From: Synechococcaceae bacterium WB9_2_112
GTDB lineage: Bacteria; Cyanobacteriota; Cyanobacteriia; PCC-6307; Cyanobiaceae
Assembly: GCA_010027605.1 (NCBI GenBank)
Contig: RGUW01000002.1
Span: forward strand, 1 to 63,261
Direction of reading: 5' to 3'
Length of the DNA: 63,261 bases
Shown here: positions 1 through 7,558 of the stretch, piece after piece
Position numbering within the stretch: the first letter of the stretch is position 1
How the letters are laid out: every line of letters starts with the position of its first letter
Made by a program: the position numbers and the translations under genes
The notes under the pieces: model-generated
What the model was told of the DNA's origin: nothing
Databases searched by the model: none
Seen by the model: only the letters and a program-made list of their open reading frames with translations

Positions 1-164
1 GCTGGGCCTGGACTCACCCCATCGAGCTCAAAATCAGGGGCTGGTTCTCCAAGCAACGGGAGCACTCCCCCCAGGGCAAGGGCCTGGCGTGAAGCCAACA
101 ACAGACCGAGGCCAAGGCTTGCAGCGGCCTGAGCGCCTCGTGTCAGCAGCTCGCGGCGATCCAT
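1..164 (-). CDS. PrxQ/Bcp-type peroxiredoxin, 3' part missing (runs off window)
   Basis: Only the first 54 codons are present; the gene reads leftward out of the window. The start is ATG at 164-162. The product opens with a basic stretch (MDRRELLTRG) followed by an alanine/leucine-rich hydrophobic segment ending in an A-L-A like site near residue 30, so a signal peptide, possibly Tat-like, is likely. The mature part begins LLGEPAPDFEL, which matches the start of AhpC/TSA-fold thioredoxin-dependent peroxiredoxins of the PrxQ/Bcp group. Those reduce hydroperoxides. The catalytic cysteine would lie beyond the window edge, so the family call rests on the N-terminus only. Confidence 0.6.
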   Translation of the reverse strand, partial: MDRRELLTRGAQAAASLGLGLLLASRQALALGGVLPLLGEPAPDFELDGVSPGP

Positions 165-187
165 GGAAAACTCAGGCTCCAGAGCTC

Positions 188-205
188 CTAGCGCAGCAAC
201 GCTAG
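188..205 (-). other. Perfect stem-loop in the prxQ leader
   Basis: CTAGCG at 188-193 pairs with CGCTAG at 200-205 around a CAGCAA loop. It lies between the rpmB end and the prxQ start, on the strand both genes use. It could be part of a termination or leader structure. No run of T follows it. Confidence 0.35.
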
Positions 206-238
206 AAAGTGCTGATCTCGCTCGAGTCGCTCAGAGCA

Positions 239-253
239 GACCCCAGCGGGGTC
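239..253 (-). terminator. Hairpin just downstream of rpmB
   Basis: GACCCC (239-244) and GGGGTC (248-253) form a perfect GC-rich stem with an AGC loop, extendable outward by a GC pair beyond one mismatch. It sits 7 nt past the rpmB stop codon in the direction of transcription. The tail is not a clean U-run, so termination efficiency is uncertain. Confidence 0.5.
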
Positions 254-259
254 CGCTGA

Positions 260-496
260 TCAGAGGCGCGCGAGGTTGATGCCCAGCTCGCGGGCATAGG
301 CGCCGAGACCTTTCTTCTGAATGGTCTTCAGGGCCCGGGTCGAGACGCGCAGTTTCACGAAACGGTTGCCCTCGGCCCACCAGAGCCGGCGTTCCTGCAG
401 GTTGACCTGCTGCAGCTTCTTGGTGCGCACATGGGAGTGCGAGACGGCCATGCCGTTATTGGCGCGCTTGCCAGTGAGCTCACAGACGCGGGACAT
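260..496 (-). CDS. rpmB: 50S ribosomal protein L28
   Basis: A 78-residue basic protein, the usual size for bacterial L28. It starts [11 protein letters not shown] and carries the family's SHSHVRTKK segment around residues 19-27 and the [15 protein letters not shown] stretch around residues 39-53. L28 binds 23S rRNA in the large ribosomal subunit. The first Cys (residue 5) is present, but a full CxxC zinc ribbon is not, so this is a zinc-independent form as in many cyanobacteria. It is a single gene read toward prxQ with a hairpin after the stop codon. The start ATG is the only plausible one. Confidence 0.96.
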   Translation of the reverse strand: MSRVCELTGKRANNGMAVSHSHVRTKKLQQVNLQERRLWWAEGNRFVKLRVSTRALKTIQKKGLGAYARELGINLARL

Positions 497-624
497 GACC
501 AGACCTGACAGACGAAACGACAGAACCCATCGCTGGACGCTCCACCGGGAAATCCCTTGAGGAATGTGACCAGCCTGTTCATCGTATCAAGTGACTCCTT
601 ACCGTCCCGGGTGCCCGGTCTCTC

Positions 625-936
625 GTGACGATGCTGCATGTGCTCAAGTTCAGTTCCGAAGACTGCGGCACCTGTCACCGCATGAGCCACTACGACGAAG
701 TGGTCTGCACGGAACTGGGCTGCACTTTTGTCAGCGTCATGCTCCAGGACACCGAGACCTACCGCCGTTTCCGCAGGGTTCTGCTGGCCCAGTATCCCAA
801 CAAGCAGGGCATGGGATGGCCCACCTACCTGCTGGTGAGTGAGCCCGAGGGCGACTTCACCATCCACGGTGAGCTCAGGGGTGGCATGCCCAAGGGGGAT
901 TTCCGTGAGCGGTTGGCCGCACTGATTCCCGGTTGA
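625..936 (+). CDS. Small thioredoxin-fold protein with a CGTC site
   Basis: A 103-residue protein whose N-terminus MLHVLKFSSEDCGTC has the thioredoxin beta-alpha pattern with a CxxC redox motif at residues 14-17. A later MGWPTYLLV segment provides the cis-proline-like WPT position typical of the fold. This suggests a cytoplasmic disulfide reductase or related thioredoxin-like protein; the partner is unknown. The start could be GTG 625 or ATG 631, two codons later; the reading frame is the same. It lies between rpmB (divergent) and the guanidine riboswitch and is probably an independent gene. Confidence 0.8.
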   Translation: MTMLHVLKFSSEDCGTCHRMSHYDEVVCTELGCTFVSVMLQDTETYRRFRRVLLAQYPNKQGMGWPTYLLVSEPEGDFTIHGELRGGMPKGDFRERLAALIPG

Positions 937-1046
937 GCCAATTCCTGGTTGAGCCAACGCGGTGGACCCGTAGCGGTGGACTCTCAACGGTCCATTCCGT
1001 AGCGATCGCGACCACAGCGCCAGGACCGCTCACCGACAGTTGCTGG

Positions 1047-1149
1047 GCGGAAAGGATGCCTAGGGTTCCGGCTCCACTGGAGCGACTGGTCCAAGAGGGT
1101 CCGGCCGGTCACACCGGCTGCACGGAGGGACAAAAGCCCGGGAGACCGC
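1047..1149 (+). promoter_or_regulatory. Guanidine-I (ykkC) riboswitch
   Basis: The hallmark conserved elements occur in the right order. CTAGGGTTCCG is at 1060-1070, then a GCTCC/GGAGC hairpin (1071-1083), ACTGGTCCAAGAG (1085-1097), a GCCGGT/ACCGGC hairpin (1104-1118), and GGACAAAAGCCCGGGAGA ending near 1145. The outer P1 helix can form from gcgg 1047-1050 and ccgc 1146-1149. This class senses free guanidinium and usually turns its gene on. It ends 33 nt before the start of guanidine hydrolase, which matches the ligand perfectly. Confidence 0.95.
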
Positions 1150-1182
1150 TGACTTCCCACCTCTGTCGAGCGGATCCTTGCG

Positions 1183-2373
1183 ATGAACCCTGATTCAGGC
1201 GCGGCAGGCGCCTTCGAACGCGTGCACCCCGGTGAAGGCATGCGTGCTCTTGAAAAGGAACGCGCCCTCCCACTCACGGGCTGGCAGCAGGAGGTCGATC
1301 AGGCCCATCGCTGGGGTCTGGAAGCGGCCGAAAGCATTGTCGATCGGCGCATCTCCACCTTTTCCCGCGGAGAGCTTCCCCATTTCGCGGGCATCAACAC
1401 CTTCATGAAGGCGCCCTACCTGGAGGATGTGAACCGGGTCGGTGAGTTTGACGTCGCGATTGTGGGTGTTCCCCATGACAGCGGCACCACCTACCGGCCC
1501 GGAACACGTTTCGGGCCCCAGGGCATCCGCCGCATTTCAGCCCTATACACCCCATACAACTACGAGATGGGCGTGGATCTGCGTGAGCAGATCACGTTGT
1601 GCGATGTCGGCGACATCTTCACAATCCCGGCCAACAACGAGAAGAGCTTCGACCAGATCTCGAAGGGCATCGCCCATGTGTTTGCCAGTGGGGCCTTCCC
1701 GATCATCCTGGGCGGCGACCACTCGATCGGTTTTCCCACGGTGCGCGGTGTCTGCCGTCATCTGGGTAACAAGAAGGTCGGAATCATCCATTTCGACCGT
1801 CACGTCGACACCCAGGAGATCGACCTCGACGAGCGCATGCACACCTGCCCGTGGTTTCACGCCACGAACATGGCCAATGCGCCCGCCACAAACCTCGTGC
1901 AGCTGGGTATCGGTGGCTGGCAGGTGCCGCGCGAAGGGGTCAAGGTCTGCCGCGAGCGAGGCACCAACGTGCTCACCGTCACCGACATCACCGAGATGGG
2001 CCTTGAGGCGGCGGCCCAGTTTGCGATCGAGCGGGCCACCGATGGAACCGATTGCGTCTACATCTCGTTTGACATTGATTGCATCGATGCCGGCTTCGTG
2101 CCCGGCACCGGCTGGCCCGAACCCGGCGGGCTGTTGCCCCGGGAAGCTCTGAAGCTGCTTGAGCTGATCGTGCGCAACGTGCCGGTCTGCGGTCTCGAAG
2201 TGGTCGAGGTGTCGCCCCCCTATGACATCAGCGACATGACCTCGTTGATGGCGACTCGCGTGATCTGCGACACCATGGCCCACCTTGTTGTGAGCGGCCA
2301 GTTGCCCCGCAAGGGCAAGCCGAGCTGGATCAGCGACGTCTGCAACATGAACGTCGATCAGAAGTGGAGATGA
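1183..2373 (+). CDS. gdmH: Ni-dependent guanidine hydrolase (ureohydrolase family)
   Basis: A 396-aa arginase/agmatinase-fold enzyme. Metal-site motifs are visible: GGDHS at 177-181, D-R-H-V-D at 205-209 (the usual family form is D-A-H-x-D) and SFDIDCID with Asp297 and Asp299. The sequence follows, to my recollection, the Synechocystis Sll1077 type rather than agmatinase, including the extended N-terminus and the GWPEPGG segment. That enzyme hydrolyses guanidine to urea and ammonia and needs nickel loaded by HypA/HypB-like helpers, which are the next two genes. The upstream guanidine-I riboswitch independently supports the substrate. The stop codon is 3 nt before the next start, so it is the operon's first gene. 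Confidence 0.95.
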   Translation: MNPDSGAAGAFERVHPGEGMRALEKERALPLTGWQQEVDQAHRWGLEAAESIVDRRISTFSRGELPHFAGINTFMKAPYLEDVNRVGEFDVAIVGVPHDSGTTYRPGTRFGPQGIRRISALYTPYNYEMGVDLREQITLCDVGDIFTIPANNEKSFDQISKGIAHVFASGAFPIILGGDHSIGFPTVRGVCRHLGNKKVGIIHFDRHVDTQEIDLDERMHTCPWFHATNMANAPATNLVQLGIGGWQVPREGVKVCRERGTNVLTVTDITEMGLEAAAQFAIERATDGTDCVYISFDIDCIDAGFVPGTGWPEPGGLLPREALKLLELIVRNVPVCGLEVVEVSPPYDISDMTSLMATRVICDTMAHLVVSGQLPRKGKPSWISDVCNMNVDQKWR

Positions 2374-2376
2374 ACG

Positions 2377-2736
2377 ATGCATGAGGTCGACATGACCAAG
2401 TGCCTGGTGCTCTCCATGAATGAGTGGCGCCAGCAGCACAGCCCTGCCCTTCCTGTGGTCGAGCGGGTGCACCTGCAGGTGGGTGACTTCACCTGCGTGG
2501 AGCCCGATCAGTTGCTGTTCACCTGGCGGCTGGCCGTTCAAAACAGCTGGCTTGACGGCGCCGAGCTCGCCATCGAAGCCGTGCCCCTGGTGGGCCGTTG
2601 CGTGCGCTGCCAGCACACCTACAGCCCCAGTGCCGAGACCGCCTACCGCTCGCCCTGCTGCGATCACCCCATGGAGGAGATCGTCAGCGGCCGCGAACTG
2701 CGGATCCGTTCCGTCGATTACTCCCTGGAGTCCTGA
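2377..2736 (+). CDS. ghaA: HypA-like nickel chaperone for guanidine hydrolase
   Basis: 119 aa with the MHE start whose His2 is the nickel ligand of HypA proteins. A zinc-knuckle region follows: CVRC at 75-78 and a C-C-D-H cluster at 94-97. Canonical HypA has two CxxC pairs; here the second pair is adjacent cysteines followed by His, a small deviation. With no hydrogenase genes nearby and gdmH immediately upstream, it is best read as the dedicated nickel-delivery protein described for cyanobacterial guanidine hydrolase (HypA2/GhaA). It is followed after 2 nt by the HypB-like gene. Confidence 0.9.
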   Translation: MHEVDMTKCLVLSMNEWRQQHSPALPVVERVHLQVGDFTCVEPDQLLFTWRLAVQNSWLDGAELAIEAVPLVGRCVRCQHTYSPSAETAYRSPCCDHPMEEIVSGRELRIRSVDYSLES

Positions 2737-2738
2737 CC

Positions 2739-3503
2739 ATGCACATGCCCCTTGAAGACACCCTGGGCCTGAACCTGTTGGCGGCCAACCAGCACCAGGC
2801 CGCGCACAACCGGGAGCATTTCGATGCCTGGCAGCTGCTCTGCCTGAACGTCATGAGCAGCCCCGGTGCCGGCAAGACCTCACTGCTCGAGCAGACCCTC
2901 ACCGCCCTCTCGTCTGATCTGGCGATGGCGGTCCTTGAAGGCGACATGACCACCCAGCTCGATGCCGATCGCCTCGAAGCGGTGGGTGTGCCGGTGGTGC
3001 CGATCACCACAGGCCGTGCTTGCCATCTGGATGCCGCGATGGTCAGCGGGGGCCTCAGGCTGCTGGGCCAGCGACTCGATCCCGCCAGCCTCGATCTGCT
3101 CTGGGTCGAGAACGTCGGCAACCTGGTCTGCCCGGCCGAGTTCGAGGTGGGTGAGCACCGCAAGGTGGCCCTGCTGAGCGTCACCGAGGGCGACGACAAA
3201 CCCCTCAAGTACCCGGTGATGTTCCGCGAAGCGGATTGTGTGCTGATCACCAAGACCGATCTGCTCCCCTACCTGCCTGTCGACATTGAGCGCATCGAGG
3301 CCCATATCCACCAGGTGAACCCCCACTGCACGGTGCTGCGGGTGTCGGCCAGCAGCGGCGAGGGCCTCGACGGGTGGCACAGCTGGATTCGTCGTGAGCT
3401 CAGTGCTCAACGCCACCAACAGCTCGCTGATCCGAGACGCCACGGTCGCCGTGTCAGCTCAGGGCCTGACCACGACGTTGTCCTTCACTTGGTGAACGCC
3501 TGA
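2739..3503 (+). CDS. ghaB: HypB-like GTPase, nickel insertion for guanidine hydrolase
   Basis: 254 aa. The P-loop SPGAGKT lies at residues 41-47. The metal-binding Cys-His pair (C95, H96 in the ACHLD segment), the ENVGNLVCP motif and a TKTD guanine-specificity motif follow in HypB order. No long N-terminal polyhistidine tract is present. HypB-type GTPases hand nickel to the target enzyme with HypA. The ATG at 2739 is used because homology begins there; the frame stays open further upstream, but that part lies within the preceding gene. The TGA overlaps the ATG of the next gene by 1 nt (TGATG), implying translational coupling. Confidence 0.92.
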   Translation: MHMPLEDTLGLNLLAANQHQAAHNREHFDAWQLLCLNVMSSPGAGKTSLLEQTLTALSSDLAMAVLEGDMTTQLDADRLEAVGVPVVPITTGRACHLDAAMVSGGLRLLGQRLDPASLDLLWVENVGNLVCPAEFEVGEHRKVALLSVTEGDDKPLKYPVMFREADCVLITKTDLLPYLPVDIERIEAHIHQVNPHCTVLRVSASSGEGLDGWHSWIRRELSAQRHQQLADPRRHGRRVSSGPDHDVVLHLVNA

Positions 3504-4861
3504 TGGCACTCCACGAATCCGCGAGCGCCGCCGCGCTGCGCGCCGACCTTGCGTCGAAGGGCGTTCGCTACGCCCTGGCCAGTTTTGTTGATCTGCATGG
3601 GGTGAGCAAGGCCAAGGCCGTCCCCCTGGCGCACCTCGGCCAGATGCTGCAGGGTTCCGAGCTGTTCACCGGGGCGGCACTCGATGGCGTCCCCCAGGAG
3701 GTCAGCGACGACGAGGTGGCGGCGATACCCGATCCGGATTCGGCCACGGTGTTGCCCTGGCAACAGGATGTGGTCTGGATGGCCAGCGATCTTCACCTGC
3801 ACGGCCAACCGTTTGAAGCCTGCAGCCGCAACATCCTGCAGCGGGTGCGGCACCAGGCGGCTTCCATGGGCTATCGCTTCAACCTTGGGATCGAAACTGA
3901 GTTTTTCGTGCTGCGCCGCGACGCGCTGGGCAAGCCGGTGCCCTACAGCGCCCGCGACACCCTCGACAAGCCCGCCTACGACGTGCGCGGTCTGCTCGAC
4001 AACCTGCCCTGGCTCGACGAATTGGTCACGGCGATGAACCAACTCGGTTGGGGGGTGTACTCGTTTGACCATGAAGACGGTCCCGGCCAGTTCGAGACCG
4101 ACTTCGACTACGCCGAGGTGCTGACCATGGCCGATCGACTCACGTTCTTCAAGTTGATGGCCAAGGAGATCGCCCATCGCCATGGGCTGATCGCCACCTT
4201 CATGCCCAAGCCCTTCGGTGATCGCACCGGCAGTGGGGCGCACTACAACATGTCACTGGCCGATCTTCAGAGCGGTACGAACCTGTTTCTCGGCCCAGAT
4301 CGCGCGCCAGGCACGGTGAGCACCCTGGCCAGGCAGTTCATGGCCGGCGTGTTGCGTCACGCTCCCGCCATCTGTGCGGTCATCGCCCCCACGGTCAACA
4401 GTTACAAGCGCTTGGTGGCCCAGGGGAGCATGTCGGGCTTCACCTGGGCACCGGTCTTCATCTGCTACGGCAACAACAACCGCACCAACATGCTGCGCAT
4501 CCCTTCGGCTGGAGGACGGGTTGAATGCCGCGCTGCTGATATCTCCTGCAATCCCTATCTGGGTGCTGCGATGATTCTGGCCGCAGGTCTTGAAGGGATC
4601 CGGGAACAGCTTGATCCGGGTGAACCCAACCTCGTCAATGCCTACACCCTGACGCCTGAGCAACGTGCTGAGCGTGGTTTGCGCCTGCTGCCTCGCACCC
4701 TGGGCGAGGCGGTCGATGCCTTTGCTGCGGATCCGCTTTCGAAAACCGTATTCGGTGATGCCATGTACGACTCCTTTGTGACCTACAAACGCAATGAGTG
4801 GGACTCCTACCACTGTGCTGTTTCAGATTGGGAGCAGGCTCGATATCTGGAATTCTTCTGA
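3503..4861 (+). CDS. Glutamine-synthetase-like gamma-glutamyl-amide ligase (GlnT/GmaS type)
   Basis: 452 aa with the glutamine synthetase catalytic fold. The N-terminal DLHGVSKAKAVP segment and the ELFTGAALDGVPQ stretch are characteristic of the GlnT/gamma-glutamylmethylamide synthetase branch, not of housekeeping GlnA. Active-site equivalents are seen in ETEFF, the HEDGPGQFE segment, GSGAHYN and the VECRAAD segment near residue 340. A C-terminal adenylylation tyrosine motif is not recognisable. Such enzymes ligate glutamate to ammonia or small amines using ATP. Its position inside the guanidine operon, 1 nt overlapping ghaB, suggests it captures the released ammonia or an amine product; the true acceptor is unknown. 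Confidence 0.85.
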   Translation: MALHESASAAALRADLASKGVRYALASFVDLHGVSKAKAVPLAHLGQMLQGSELFTGAALDGVPQEVSDDEVAAIPDPDSATVLPWQQDVVWMASDLHLHGQPFEACSRNILQRVRHQAASMGYRFNLGIETEFFVLRRDALGKPVPYSARDTLDKPAYDVRGLLDNLPWLDELVTAMNQLGWGVYSFDHEDGPGQFETDFDYAEVLTMADRLTFFKLMAKEIAHRHGLIATFMPKPFGDRTGSGAHYNMSLADLQSGTNLFLGPDRAPGTVSTLARQFMAGVLRHAPAICAVIAPTVNSYKRLVAQGSMSGFTWAPVFICYGNNNRTNMLRIPSAGGRVECRAADISCNPYLGAAMILAAGLEGIREQLDPGEPNLVNAYTLTPEQRAERGLRLLPRTLGEAVDAFAADPLSKTVFGDAMYDSFVTYKRNEWDSYHCAVSDWEQARYLEFF

Positions 4862-4968
4862 TCATTCGGCGATCCCTGTTCGGGTCATCACCTGAGCGCT
4901 CGATTGCCTCTCATGGCATTCACTTCGCCATCAGTTCTCTCCAAATCACGCTCTCTCCAGAACCCCCC

Positions 4969-5985
4969 ATGTCTTTCTCCGCTGGTTCATCCCGCCGCCG
5001 TCGCCGCGCTGCGGCGTTAGCGCTTGTGCTTGGACTGAGTGCCGGCTTGCTCAGTGCCTGTCAGAAAACCACGGCTGAAGGGCCTGTGGTTCGAATCGGT
5101 TACAGCGCCTGGCCGGGTTGGTTCCCTTGGGCCGTGACCGAAGCCAAGGGGCTTTTCGGCCAAGCGGGTGTGGCAGCCAAGATGCAATGGTTTGATGGCT
5201 ACCTCGACAGCATCAATGCCCTGAACGCCGGCCAGCTCGACTGCAACAGTCAGACTCTCAATGACACCATCAGCTCGATCGCCGGTGGTGCTGATCTGCA
5301 GGTGGTTCTTCAGAACGACTACTCAACCGGCAATGATCAGATCATCGCCGCCGAAGGTATCAACAGCATTGCCGGGCTCAAGGGTAAGAAGGTCGCGGCC
5401 GAAGAAGGTACCGTCGATCATTACCTGCTGCTGAAGGTGCTCAAGGATGCAGGCCTGAAGGGCTCCGACATCACCTTTGTGCCACTGGAGACCGGAGCTG
5501 CTGCAGCCGCTTTTGCGGCTGGCAAGGTGGATGCTGCGGGTGTCTATGCCCCCTTCACAACTCAGGCCCTCAAACGCCCTGGCAGCAAGGCCCTGACCAC
5601 GTCCAAAGATCATCCCGGTGCGATCAGCGATCTGTTGGTCTGCCGCACAGAGTTCGTCAAGAAGAACCCGGAGGCCATTCAGAAGGTGGTTGATGCCTGG
5701 TTTGCCACCCTCAGATTGATCAAGGAAGAACCGGCCGCAACCCTCCCAATCCTGGTGCAACGCTCGGGTGTGAGCGAGGCCGAATTCAAGGCCTATGACG
5801 CGGGTACCACCATCCAGACCCTGGCGGAGAACCGGCAGAACTTCAAGCCTGGGAGCACCATGACATCACTGCCCTATGCAGCTGAGCAGATCAGCGCCTT
5901 CTTGGTGGAGGTCGGTCTGGCAAAGACGAAGCCCAACATCAGCAATCTGCTGAATGCCAGCTTCGTCGACAATGTCAAGGAGTGA
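4969..5985 (+). CDS. ABC importer substrate-binding lipoprotein (NitT/TauT family)
   Basis: 338 aa. An arginine cluster (residues 9-13), a hydrophobic stretch and a lipobox LSAC with Cys31 mark a lipoprotein anchored outside the inner membrane. The mature part starts with the RIGYSAWPGWFPW pattern of NrtA/TauA/SsuA-like periplasmic binding proteins. The 107-nt gap after the ligase gene is the largest in the cluster and could hold a secondary promoter, though I see none clearly. Synechocystis carries a similar transporter next to guanidine hydrolase, so guanidine or a guanidino compound is the best guess for its substrate. The aromatic YSAWPGWFPW segment could contribute to cation binding. Confidence 0.9.
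   Translation: MSFSAGSSRRRRRAAALALVLGLSAGLLSACQKTTAEGPVVRIGYSAWPGWFPWAVTEAKGLFGQAGVAAKMQWFDGYLDSINALNAGQLDCNSQTLNDTISSIAGGADLQVVLQNDYSTGNDQIIAAEGINSIAGLKGKKVAAEEGTVDHYLLLKVLKDAGLKGSDITFVPLETGAAAAAFAAGKVDAAGVYAPFTTQALKRPGSKALTTSKDHPGAISDLLVCRTEFVKKNPEAIQKVVDAWFATLRLIKEEPAATLPILVQRSGVSEAEFKAYDAGTTIQTLAENRQNFKPGSTMTSLPYAAEQISAFLVEVGLAKTKPNISNLLNASFVDNVKE
5977..5982 (+). promoter_or_regulatory. Shine-Dalgarno AAGGAG deciding the permease start
   Basis: AAGGAG lies inside the last codons of the binding-protein gene, 7 nt before GTG 5990. This spacing favours GTG 5990 over the upstream in-frame ATGs at 5954 and 5972, which have no such motif. Confidence 0.7.
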
Positions 5986-5989
5986 TCCA

Positions 5990-6769
5990 GTGCCGTTGGC
6001 CACTGCCCGGCTTCGTCGTTCCCTGCGCCACCCCTGGACCCTTGGGGTCCTCGGGGTGGCAGTGGTGGTGCTGCTCTGGTTCCTGATCAGCAACAGCGGT
6101 GTTGTCGACAAACTCTTTTTACCCACTCCCCAGGCGGTCTGGGCAGCAGGTCAGACCCAGTGGGTCAGTGGCATCCTCGTTAAGGATGCGCTTGCCAGCA
6201 TTCAGCGTGTGTTCATCGGCTTTGCGTTGTCGGCCGGTCTGGCCCTGCCGATCGGCATCGCCATGGGCACCAACGTGATCCTCTGCAGGCTGCTGGAGCC
6301 GTTGATGGCTCTGATTCGCTACATGCCAGCACCCGCATTTATCCCATTGTTGATCATCTACTTCGGCCTTGAAGAATTACCAAAAGTGTTGTTGATTTTT
6401 ATTGGCACCTTCTTCTTCAATGCCTTGATGATCATGGATGCTGTCAAGTTTGTGCCCCGTGAACTGGTCGAAACGGCCCGCACCCTCGGCGGCCGTCGAC
6501 TGCCGATCCTGACCAGGGTCGTGGCGCCCTACATCGCTCCCCAGGTTCTTGATACCTATCGCATCAACATGGCCTCGGCCTGGAACCTGGTCATCGTGGC
6601 CGAACTGGTCGCTGCCAGCGAGGGTCTGGGCAAGCGCATCAGCCTGGCTCAACGCTTTCTGCGCACCGATGAGATCTTTGTTGGCCTGATCGTCATCGGC
6701 CTGATCGGGCTGATGATCGATCTGGGTTTCCGTTTTTTGATGCGCCGGGCCTGTTCCTGGGCCAATTGA
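5990..6769 (+). CDS. ABC importer permease (NitT/TauT family)
   Basis: 259 aa from GTG 5990, chosen because of the AAGGAG 7 nt upstream; ATG 5972 would add six residues. About six hydrophobic helices are visible. The cytoplasmic coupling loop with the EAA-type signature (ELVETARTLGG, then APYIAPQ) lies around residues 160-185. This is the SsuC/TauC/NrtB-like inner-membrane subunit pairing with the lipoprotein before it and the ATPase after it. It is 4 nt from the former and 10 nt from the latter, so the three form a complete importer within the guanidine operon. Confidence 0.92.
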   Translation: MPLATARLRRSLRHPWTLGVLGVAVVVLLWFLISNSGVVDKLFLPTPQAVWAAGQTQWVSGILVKDALASIQRVFIGFALSAGLALPIGIAMGTNVILCRLLEPLMALIRYMPAPAFIPLLIIYFGLEELPKVLLIFIGTFFFNALMIMDAVKFVPRELVETARTLGGRRLPILTRVVAPYIAPQVLDTYRINMASAWNLVIVAELVAASEGLGKRISLAQRFLRTDEIFVGLIVIGLIGLMIDLGFRFLMRRACSWAN

Positions 6770-6779
6770 GAGCGAATTC

Positions 6780-7550
6780 ATGCATCTCCAGGTTTCCAAC
6801 GTCTGCAAGAGCTTTGGCCATGGCACCCAGGCCAAGCTGGTGCTCGATCAGGTCAGTTTTGATCTTCATGGCGGCGAGTTCCTCGCCCTTGTGGGGAGCT
6901 CCGGCTCCGGTAAGTCGACGGTGATGCGCCTGATCGCCGGACTGGACCGGCCCAGCAGCGGCAGCATCACTCTCGATGCCAGACCCGTGCGCAGTCCCGG
7001 ATCCGACCGGGGCATGGTGTTCCAGAAGTACAGCCTCTATCCCTGGCTCACCGCGGCCCAGAACGTGGCCTTCGGCATGGAACTGCAGCAGCGCCCGCGC
7101 AACGAGATCCGTGAACGCACCGCCTATTTTCTTGAGGTGGTGGGTCTGGCCGATGCGGCCCGATCCCTGCCCCGAGAGCTCTCGGGCGGAATGCAGCAGC
7201 GTATCGCCATTGCGCGTGCCCTGGCCGCCGAACCCAAGGTGCTGTTGCTTGATGAACCCTTCGGTGCCCTCGACATCCAGATCCGTGAGTCGATGCAGGA
7301 GTTCCTGCACCAGTTGTGGCGCCAGACCGGGCTCACGGCTCTGCTGATCACCCACGATCTCGAAGAGGCGTTGCTGCTGGCTGGTCAGGTGCACATCATG
7401 GCGCCGTCGCCTGGGCGCATCGTGCGCAGCGTCACGGTGGATCTTGAGCGCAGTGACATGGCCCGGTTGCGGGTGTCGTCCGATTTTCTGCAGTTGCGTG
7501 AGGACCTGGCCCAATCACTGCGCAGCCTTGAGCCCGCCGGTCGGCGCTGA
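6780..7550 (+). CDS. ABC importer ATPase (NitT/TauT family)
   Basis: 256 aa. Walker A GSSGSGKST is at residues 39-47; the Q-loop (VFQKYSLYPWL), signature LSGGMQQR, Walker B LLLDEPFGALD and the switch His in THDLEEAL follow in order. It matches SsuB/TauB/NrtD-like ATPases that power uptake of small nitrogen or sulfur compounds. It lies directly between the permease and the Rieske oxygenase with gaps of 10 and 8 nt, so all are probably on one transcript from the riboswitch. Confidence 0.94.
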   Translation: MHLQVSNVCKSFGHGTQAKLVLDQVSFDLHGGEFLALVGSSGSGKSTVMRLIAGLDRPSSGSITLDARPVRSPGSDRGMVFQKYSLYPWLTAAQNVAFGMELQQRPRNEIRERTAYFLEVVGLADAARSLPRELSGGMQQRIAIARALAAEPKVLLLDEPFGALDIQIRESMQEFLHQLWRQTGLTALLITHDLEEALLLAGQVHIMAPSPGRIVRSVTVDLERSDMARLRVSSDFLQLREDLAQSLRSLEPAGRR

Positions 7551-7558
7551 GTCAACGC

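Noticed and set aside
999-1012. GTA-N8-GAC (spanning a HIP1 octamer) as an NtcA site upstream of the riboswitch
   Set aside because: The N8 is a HIP1 palindrome, which is common by itself in cyanobacteria, and the right half-site is degenerate.
1543-2667. Long reverse open frame antisense to gdmH and ghaA
   Set aside because: The product is His/Gly/Ala-rich noise typical of antisense frames in GC-rich genes, while the forward frames encode clear families.
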